From Timonella corticicola (GTDB taxonomy: Bacteria; Actinomycetota; Actinomycetes; Actinomycetales; Cellulomonadaceae), in NCBI RefSeq assembly GCF_042683685.1, contig NZ_JBHUOP010000001.1, positions 787,110 to 851,109 of the forward strand: DNA of 64,000 bases, given 5' to 3'. Position numbers and translations under genes: made by a program. Positions 58,734-64,000 of the stretch are shown in pieces (position 1 is the first letter of the stretch; the number at the start of each line of letters is the position of its first letter). Under the pieces are notes generated by a model. It was given only the letters and a program-made list of their open reading frames with translations, was not told where the DNA came from and did no database searches.

Positions 58734-59702
58734 TTACTCCTTAGGGCTTGGAAGTTCACTGGCACGTGGATGTAGATCGGCTGACTCCATCGCGCTTGGC
58801 GTCTTACCGTCTCGGAAGCCTTGAACGGGCAACCTGAACTTGCTGACCAGGCGATCTGTGAACGTCGAAATACTCAAACGGGCGAAGATGATCGGGGTGG
58901 AACTCGTTTTGATTTCAACGCGCGAGCCAATAGGAAGCGCAGTCTGCCTGCGTCCATCCGTGATGAGGATTGCCGCAACTGATGAGTTTGGCGAGACATC
59001 AATGAGGACATCTGAATTGGGACCCACCACGAGTGGGCGCGCGAACAGCGCGTGAGCAGCCACGGGCACCACGACCTTTGCGGCGACATCCGGCCATACC
59101 ACCGGACCACCTGCGGAAAATGCGTGTGCAGTGGAGCCAGTAGCCGTAGAGGTAATGATCGCGTCGCATCCAAAAGAAGACACAGGACGGTTGTCAACCG
59201 ACAGGGCAACCTCAACCATCTTCGCCGCCTCCGCTTTCTCAACGGCGGCCTCGTTCAAGGCCCAGTCGCGAACCGGCTCGGAGAAACCCGGGCGGAAGAT
59301 GGAGACCTGCAGGACCCTGCGTTCCTCAACGCCATAGTCACCAATGGCGATACGTCGGACAGCCTCATTCAGGTCTTCTCGTTCGCTCTCCGCAAGGAAA
59401 CCAACGTGGCCCAGATTGATTCCGACTACCGGAACATCGGTGCCGAACACGAGTTCGGCAGCCCGCAGAATCGTTCCATCGCCGCCCAGAACGATAACAA
59501 TCTCGAAGTCGCTGATGCGCATTCCCGCGCCAGACTCAAGCGGATTGAACACCTCCACACCGAACTGCTCGACATACCGCCCAGGTAAATCCACAACATA
59601 GACGGCGAAACCGAACTCTCGAAGAGCAGGAATCGTCGCGGCCAGACCGTCAAGCGCTTCTTGACGTCCACTGTGGGTAACGAGCAGGACACTTCTCGAC
59701 AA
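58734..59702 (-). CDS. nadK: NAD kinase
   Basis: 322 residues. GGDGTILRAAEL and VVGINLGHVGFLAESEREDL are the family signature, followed by ATGSTAHAFSAGGPVVWPDV. Start is a TTG at 59702 with GGAGG eight bases upstream. It makes NADP. A C-terminal Ser/Pro-rich tail is a small addition. Confidence 0.97.
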   Translation of the reverse strand: MSRSVLLVTHSGRQEALDGLAATIPALREFGFAVYVVDLPGRYVEQFGVEVFNPLESGAGMRISDFEIVIVLGGDGTILRAAELVFGTDVPVVGINLGHVGFLAESEREDLNEAVRRIAIGDYGVEERRVLQVSIFRPGFSEPVRDWALNEAAVEKAEAAKMVEVALSVDNRPVSSFGCDAIITSTATGSTAHAFSAGGPVVWPDVAAKVVVPVAAHALFARPLVVGPNSDVLIDVSPNSSVAAILITDGRRQTALPIGSRVEIKTSSTPIIFARLSISTFTDRLVSKFRLPVQGFRDGKTPSAMESADLHPRASELPSPKE

Positions 59703-59717
59703 CTTCGATACCTCCAG

Positions 59718-60716
59718 CTAAACCCAATAGACGCTAGTCGCGGGCACATTCGCTGGGGCAGGAATCCCCTTACCCAACAGCGTATTTCCCCGCTCCTCTA
59801 TCATGTCACCTTCCACCGACAGATCAGGGGTATTATCCACAGCTCTTTGCACGACCGCCACAACTTCAAGGGCAAGTTCCTGTTCTTCGGTGCTCATGAG
59901 CACGTCGCTCGCACCCAGTCGTGTCGGCTGGCGCAAAGCGTCCAGTGTCAACCATACGAAGAACTCCCGGTTACCGTTCGGCCCCGGTAACGCGCTGGGG
60001 ATGATCGCCTGCGGTTGAAATCCGCACTGCTGTGCGGCAGTGAGCACGCGCACCAGTGCGTCACTATGACCCTGCTTGTTCCGGACGACTCCGCCATGAC
60101 CAAGGTTGTGCTTGCCAACCTCAAACTGCGGTTTCACCATAAGAAGCAGGTTCGTTTTCCCGTCCACGATCGAGCGCAATGCTGGGAGAATCAAAGTGAT
60201 CGAGATGAACGAGACATCACACACCACCAGGTCCGGCGTGTACGGCAGGTCCTCCGGTCTGAGTTCGCGCGCGTTGTAACCTTCCACGACGCTCACGCGG
60301 GTGTCCCTGCGTAACTCGTCAACTAGCTGGTCGTGTCCAACATCGAGTGCTACAACGTGTTGTGCACCATGACGGAGCAACACGTCGGTGAAGCCTCCCG
60401 TGGACGCGCCAACATCAAGAGCTTTGCTACCTTCGAGCGCCAAGAGCGGACGAGAATCCGCGCGCTCGTGTGAAGGCGCGGTCTCTCGTGCGATTGCTTC
60501 AAGAGTTCGCAACAGCTTGAAACTGGCCCGCGAAGCATAATCCTGTTGGTCCGATGAGCCGACTACCTTGACATCATCGACTGCATTCACCTTGAAGGAC
60601 GGCTTGTGGGCAGTCACACCGTTGACGGTGATGCGGCCATCGTGGATGAGACTCGCCGCGCGGTTTCGCGATCGTGCTAGTCCACGAGCCACGACTTCGC
60701 TATCGAGCCTATTCAC
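59718..60716 (-). CDS. tlyA: TlyA, 16S/23S rRNA 2'-O-methyltransferase
   Basis: 332 residues. N-terminal S4-like domain (SRNRAASLIHDGRITVNGVT), then an FtsJ-type methyltransferase with KALDVGASTGGFTDVLLRHG, VALDVGHDQLVDELR and VVCDVSFISITLILPALRSI, holding the K-D-K-E type set. In mycobacteria it methylates rRNA at capreomycin sites; it has also been called a haemolysin. A GTG start at 60716. Confidence 0.95.
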   Translation of the reverse strand: MNRLDSEVVARGLARSRNRAASLIHDGRITVNGVTAHKPSFKVNAVDDVKVVGSSDQQDYASRASFKLLRTLEAIARETAPSHERADSRPLLALEGSKALDVGASTGGFTDVLLRHGAQHVVALDVGHDQLVDELRRDTRVSVVEGYNARELRPEDLPYTPDLVVCDVSFISITLILPALRSIVDGKTNLLLMVKPQFEVGKHNLGHGGVVRNKQGHSDALVRVLTAAQQCGFQPQAIIPSALPGPNGNREFFVWLTLDALRQPTRLGASDVLMSTEEQELALEVVAVVQRAVDNTPDLSVEGDMIEERGNTLLGKGIPAPANVPATSVYWV

Positions 60717-60734
60717 AGTAGTTCAGTTTTCCTT

Positions 60735-60884
60735 TTAGAGATCCAGTTCGATCTTGAGTTCTTCGATCAAGGATTCAAAGATCGGAGTGTGTTCTTCAAC
60801 GTCTGCCACATCTAGGGCATCACCCAGACCAAGAAGGTCTTCTGTGGGAGTTGGTGGGACGGTAGGGTCAAAGTGCGTAGTCAT
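60735..60884 (-). CDS. Small acidic protein, 49 residues
   Basis: ATG at 60884 preceded by AAAGG with seven bases spacing; ends TAA at 60735. The sequence is rich in Asp/Glu with Leu (EDLLGLGDALDVADVEEHTP), probably a helix pair, with no cysteines and no membrane helix. It sits 18 bases before tlyA and after the HAD gene, a place where actinobacteria often have a short reading frame of this kind. The real ribosome site and compact operon fit support it. Function unknown. Confidence 0.75.
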   Translation of the reverse strand: MTTHFDPTVPPTPTEDLLGLGDALDVADVEEHTPIFESLIEELKIELDL

Positions 60885-60904
60885 GCGTGTGCCTTTAGAA
60901 CTAT

Positions 60905-60931
60905 GAAGGTGCCCGCAGTACGGGCACCTTC
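60905..60931 (-). terminator. Perfect hairpin between the HAD and 49-residue genes
   Basis: gaaggtgcccg (60905-60915) pairs exactly with cgggcaccttc (60921-60931), five-base loop. On the minus strand it is followed by ATAGTTCT rather than a T-run. 29 bases past the HAD stop. It may attenuate the tlyA-recN part. Confidence 0.65.
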
Positions 60932-60960
60932 GAGGTCGTGCTGGTCAACAAAGTGTACGG

Positions 60961-61977
60961 TTACAGCGTCACAAAGTTAGGGATTGTGGACGAGTCGAAC
61001 TCACCACCCACATCAACGTGGGACCATACTGCGCAGCATGCTGCACGCACGATATCGAGTTCGTCCACGCCGTCATGCTCCGCGATGACAAGCCTGCTAT
61101 CCCGCACGGTAACGGCAGCGTTTCCACTGGTAAACCACGTTTCTTCCCGGCCCTGCCGAGGCTGGGTCTCCTGCAATGCGCGCAGATCTCGCGCAATGAA
61201 GTGAGGACGATTTTCCGGTGCAGCGAGAATGTCATCTCGCGCAGAATTCACCCCCGTGAGGACGTGCAATCCATGCAATCCACCCGCACGCGCGCCCGCC
61301 AGGTCTGTGTCGAGCCGATCTCCAACAACGAGAGCGTCTGTGACTCCGGCTTTCTCCATTGCCATGCGATACATAGCAGGTGATGGTTTACCAGCGCTCA
61401 ATGGAGCAACTCCGGTCGCGCTCTGCACCGCACCGACGAGCGCACCGTTACCCGGAGCGAATCCACGTGCAGTTGGCAACGACAAATCGAGATTGCTCGC
61501 AAAGTGCTGGGCACCATTCGAGATGGCATAGGCAGCTTCCGCGAGGTGCTCCCATCCAAGGGACGGGTGGAAGCCCTGCGCGACCGCGACCGGGTCGTCA
61601 TTGGCTGAGAACACCGGTTCATAGCCTGCTTCGCGCACGGCGGTGATAAGCCCTGCGCCTCCCACGACCAGGATGCGTGCCCCTGCGGGCACGTGATCCT
61701 GTAGGAGGCGCGCGCAGGCTTGCGCTGCGGTCATGATTTCCGACGAGTCGGCTGGGATGTCCAAGCCGGTCAGTTGGTCTGCCACCTCTTGAGGTTCGCG
61801 CGATGCATTGTTGGTGACAAACACCAACTGCATGCCCGTTGCGCGTGCAGAGTTCAGACCGTGTGCAGCGTATTCAATGGGAAGCGGACCTTTATAGGCC
61901 ACTCCATCGAGGTCGACTAAAGCCAGAGGGTAACTTGCGGCCAGAGGCTGCTCACTACCGATGATCAGTTCCGACAT
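60961..61977 (-). CDS. HAD-superfamily (class IIA) sugar phosphatase-like protein
   Basis: 338 residues. Motif I ALVDLDGVAYKGPLPIE, motif II VFVTNNASREPQEV, and motif IV VVGDRLDTDLAGARAGGLHG, the NagD-type pattern. Substrate unknown; related proteins hydrolyse small phosphate esters. A C-terminal ~60-residue addition is not typical. It starts one base after the TPR-like gene. Confidence 0.9.
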   Translation of the reverse strand: MSELIIGSEQPLAASYPLALVDLDGVAYKGPLPIEYAAHGLNSARATGMQLVFVTNNASREPQEVADQLTGLDIPADSSEIMTAAQACARLLQDHVPAGARILVVGGAGLITAVREAGYEPVFSANDDPVAVAQGFHPSLGWEHLAEAAYAISNGAQHFASNLDLSLPTARGFAPGNGALVGAVQSATGVAPLSAGKPSPAMYRMAMEKAGVTDALVVGDRLDTDLAGARAGGLHGLHVLTGVNSARDDILAAPENRPHFIARDLRALQETQPRQGREETWFTSGNAAVTVRDSRLVIAEHDGVDELDIVRAACCAVWSHVDVGGEFDSSTIPNFVTL

Positions 61978-61978
61978 C

Positions 61979-63760
61979 TCAGTCCTCTTGCGAGTTCTCT
62001 GGTTCGGAATCCTCTACATCCTCAACTGCTTCGTGTACGGATTCCTCAGCCGAGGCTTCTGGCCCTTCGTCGGCGCTGTCCGCGCCGTCTTGGTTTGCCT
62101 CTGGCTCATCATCTTCCGCGTCGTCAGCCTCGGCTGCTTCTGCGTCTTCTTCGGTGTCGTCGATGTCTTCTGGATCAGCATCAACGAAGTCATCCACGAG
62201 GTCGTACACGAGTACGTCTTCATCAACCTCGCCGAGAGGCTCCTCGATCGACTCGATTTCCGCTGGAGAGAGGTGCGAGAGAAGCTCTTCAGCTTCTTCC
62301 GATCGACCAAGTAGTTCCAAGATCGCTACGCGGGCACCGATAAGACGGACGGCAAGGTCACGGCGCTTCGCTGGAACCTCAATGGATTCCAAGTGCGCTA
62401 GGGCCGCATCGTTTTGTCCGAGGTCTACCCTGGCTCCGGCCACGACGATGGCGAGTTCAAGTTGACCGTCAATCGATAGGGTCGCGGCCTCTTCAGACTG
62501 CGCCAGAGCGATTGCCTTCTCTGGACGTTCAAGACCACGCTCACAGTCAGCCATGAGTGGCAGGTGCTCGCTTGAACCGTTCAGACGACGAACGGTACGG
62601 AACTCGCGGAGAGCTTCCGCGTAGCGTTCGGTGTAGTAGGCCGCCAGACCTGCTGCCTCACGGACGATGTCAACACGTCCGCCACGGCGCAGTGCCTCCT
62701 GGGCGTGCTTGTAGGCCAACTCTGGATCGGTGTCCAGAAGTTTGCCCGTCATGATTAGGTGCAATCCAACGAGTTCCGCATTGTCCTTGCTCAGCGTACG
62801 CAGGCGTGCACGGGCTTCGCGGTCCAACATGTTGTAAGTAATGTGCTCGGGAACCTCTGGGGCATTCGAGCGTGTGCTTTCGCTACGTTCTGGACGTGGT
62901 CCGCGATCGTCACGGTTTCCACGAAAGCCGCCATCACGGCGATCGTCGCGTCGGTCGAAGTTGCGTGGTCCGCGGTCATCGCGGCGATCGTCGCGTCGGT
63001 CGAAGTTGCGTGGTCCGCGGTCATCGCGGCGATCGTCGCGTCGGTCGAAGTTGCGTGGTCCGCGGTCATCGCGGTTTCCACGGAACCCACCGTCCCGACG
63101 GTCATCGCGTCGGTCGTTTCCGTAGCCACGGTTGTCATCGCGTCGGTCGAAGTTGCGTGGTCCGCGGTCATCGCGGCGATCGTCGCGTCGGTCGAAGTTG
63201 CGTGGTCCGCGGTCATCGCGGTTTCCACGGAACCCACCGTCCCGACGGTCATCGCGTCGGTCGTTTCCGTAGCCACGGTTGTCATCGCGTCGGTCGAAGT
63301 TGCGTGGTCCGCGGTCATCGCGGTTTCCACGAAAGCCGCCATCACGGCGATCGTCGCGTCGGTCGTTTCCGTAGCCACGGTTGTCATCGCGTCGGTCGAA
63401 GTTGCGTGGTCCGCGGTCATCGCGGTTTCCACGAAAGCCGCCATCACGGCGATCGTCGCGTCGGTCGTTTCCGTAGCCACGGTTGTCATCGCGTCGGTCG
63501 AAGTTGCGTGGTCCGCGGTCATCGCGGCGATCGTCGCGTCGGTCGAAGTTGCGTGGTCCGCGGTCATCGCGGCGATCGTCGCGTCGGTCGAAGTTGCGTG
63601 GTCCGCGGTCATCGCGGTTTCCACGGAACCCACCGTCCCGACGGTCATCGCGTCGGTCGTTTCCGTAGCCACGGTTGTCGTCACGACGCTCGTTGTTGCT
63701 GCCGTTTTCCCTAAAGTCCCGGCCGTAACCGCCGTTGCGTCGTGAATCTTCGCCGCTCAC
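61979..63760 (-). CDS. TPR-like protein with a ~270-residue Arg/Asp-rich repeat domain
   Basis: About 593 residues from the GTG at 63760 (GGGAG seven bases upstream). Residues ~20-300 are repeats built from RRDDRGPRNFD and RRDDNRGYGNDRRDDRRDGGFRGN, an intrinsically disordered RG/RD-type region likely to bind RNA. Residues 305-500 are helical TPR-like repeats (ELAYKHAQEALRRGGRVDIV, RYAEALREFRTVRRLNGSSE). The C-terminal ~90 residues are almost all Asp/Glu/Ala. Its place beside HAD and tlyA suggests a translation or ribosome link. Confidence 0.85.
   Translation of the reverse strand: MSGEDSRRNGGYGRDFRENGSNNERRDDNRGYGNDRRDDRRDGGFRGNRDDRGPRNFDRRDDRRDDRGPRNFDRRDDRRDDRGPRNFDRRDDNRGYGNDRRDDRRDGGFRGNRDDRGPRNFDRRDDNRGYGNDRRDDRRDGGFRGNRDDRGPRNFDRRDDNRGYGNDRRDDRRDGGFRGNRDDRGPRNFDRRDDRRDDRGPRNFDRRDDNRGYGNDRRDDRRDGGFRGNRDDRGPRNFDRRDDRRDDRGPRNFDRRDDRRDDRGPRNFDRRDDRRDGGFRGNRDDRGPRPERSESTRSNAPEVPEHITYNMLDREARARLRTLSKDNAELVGLHLIMTGKLLDTDPELAYKHAQEALRRGGRVDIVREAAGLAAYYTERYAEALREFRTVRRLNGSSEHLPLMADCERGLERPEKAIALAQSEEAATLSIDGQLELAIVVAGARVDLGQNDAALAHLESIEVPAKRRDLAVRLIGARVAILELLGRSEEAEELLSHLSPAEIESIEEPLGEVDEDVLVYDLVDDFVDADPEDIDDTEEDAEAAEADDAEDDEPEANQDGADSADEGPEASAEESVHEAVEDVEDSEPENSQED
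62916..63690 (+). repeat. Coding tandem repeats of the TPR-like gene
   Basis: Two near-identical modules alternate: a 33-base unit (RRDDRGPRNFD) and a ~102-base unit. Copies are almost identical in DNA, so the array is young or homogenised and should vary in copy number between strains. Unit lengths are multiples of three, so the opposite strand also reads open. Confidence 0.9.
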
Positions 63761-64000
63761 GTGAGCTCCCTTTTTTGATGTCAATGTACATCCCATTTTC
63801 GCACCTTGTGCTAAGAAAATCGAAGGATACAGTCATGTCCTTGGACACAGCGAAAGGAGAGTGGACGCAAGGTTGGTGGATTGTGTAGCAGATATAGATG
63901 GAGTGCATGTCATTACCTTTTGTCAGCCTCGACAAAAGCACCTCAAAGACATGTGATCGTTCTGAAGACCACGGCCGTGAACCTGGCACGAGCCTGACCC
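63761..64000. other. Upstream region of the TPR-like gene
   Basis: 240 bases at the window end. Probably the promoter of the TPR-HAD-tlyA unit and perhaps the end of another gene; nothing can be identified. Confidence 0.4.

Noticed and set aside
62916..63690. CRISPR-like regular repeats
   Set aside because: Repeats are contiguous, have no unique spacers and encode part of a protein; no cas genes nearby.
62872..63745. Long open frames on the plus strand across the repeat domain (up to 328 residues, AIVASVEVAWSAV repeats)
   Set aside because: They are the antisense reading of tandem repeats whose unit is a multiple of three; no ribosome site, and the minus-strand gene has clear start and domains.
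63711..63989. Minus-strand frame at the window end
   Set aside because: It runs into the TPR-like gene in another frame and has no convincing start or motifs.
1..64000. tRNA or rRNA genes
   Set aside because: No tRNA-like cloverleaf or GTTCRA motif with acceptor pairing was found on reading; not exhaustive without a covariance search.

Overview
The window is chromosomal DNA from an actinobacterium with moderately high GC content. Gene order supports this: rpsD, DUF948, DUF6167, alaS, ruvX, mltG, aroE; a sufR-sufBD-Rieske-sufCSUT cluster next to an ABC exporter and ctaA; and tlyA-nadK-recN-steA-steB-murJ-pyrG-nudF. The type IV pilus cluster, the short zinc-free rpsD and the AbiEi/DUF559 protein suggest Actinomycetaceae or Micrococcales. 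I cannot name a genus from sequence alone.

Layout. (1) 1-11565, minus strand: a type IV pilus operon, read pilB, pilT, pilC, two tandem pilins, minor pilins (PilV-, PilW- and PilX-like), prepilin peptidase, pilM, pilN; pilN is cut by the window edge. (2) 11785-19608, minus strand: aroE, mltG, ruvX, alaS, two small membrane proteins and rpsD. (3) 19946-24532: a PfkB kinase, rarA, and a lone AbiEi-like/DUF559 nuclease-like gene with two closely related long hairpin elements on its two sides, then a small membrane protein. (4) 24572-35071, accessory and metabolic: a metal P1B-ATPase, an NrtR-like regulator, an asparaginase, aspA, a two-domain secreted protein of unknown function, a NYN-domain protein, a lipoprotein, a 639-base gene-free stretch and a probably leaderless unknown gene. 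(5) 35252-46225: the SUF iron-sulfur cluster operon with its regulator, a divergent ABC exporter, ctaA and tag. (6) 46609-48150: a wall-anchored choice-of-anchor-A surface protein. (7) 48646-63760, minus strand: the conserved nudF-pyrG-GT4-murJ-MraY-like-steB-steA-recN-nadK-tlyA block, a 49-residue protein, a HAD phosphatase and a TPR-like protein with a large Arg/Asp repeat domain.

How the genes work together. The pilus genes form a complete inner-membrane motor and pilin set; a hairpin after the first pilin probably raises its yield over the second. The suf genes assemble Fe-S clusters, and a terminator-like hairpin splits the operon into a scaffold half (BD-Rieske-C) and a sulfur-donor half (S-U-T). 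The murJ/steAB/MraY-like/GT4 block couples envelope building to division. Many intergenic regions carry long perfect inverted repeats. The most unusual are the paired elements around the AbiEi/DUF559 gene and a dispersed repeat of about 50 bp seen near 18.7 kb and 48.4 kb.

No rRNA, tRNA, CRISPR array, transposase or integrase gene was recognised. Functions are assigned by reading motifs; no database search was run.
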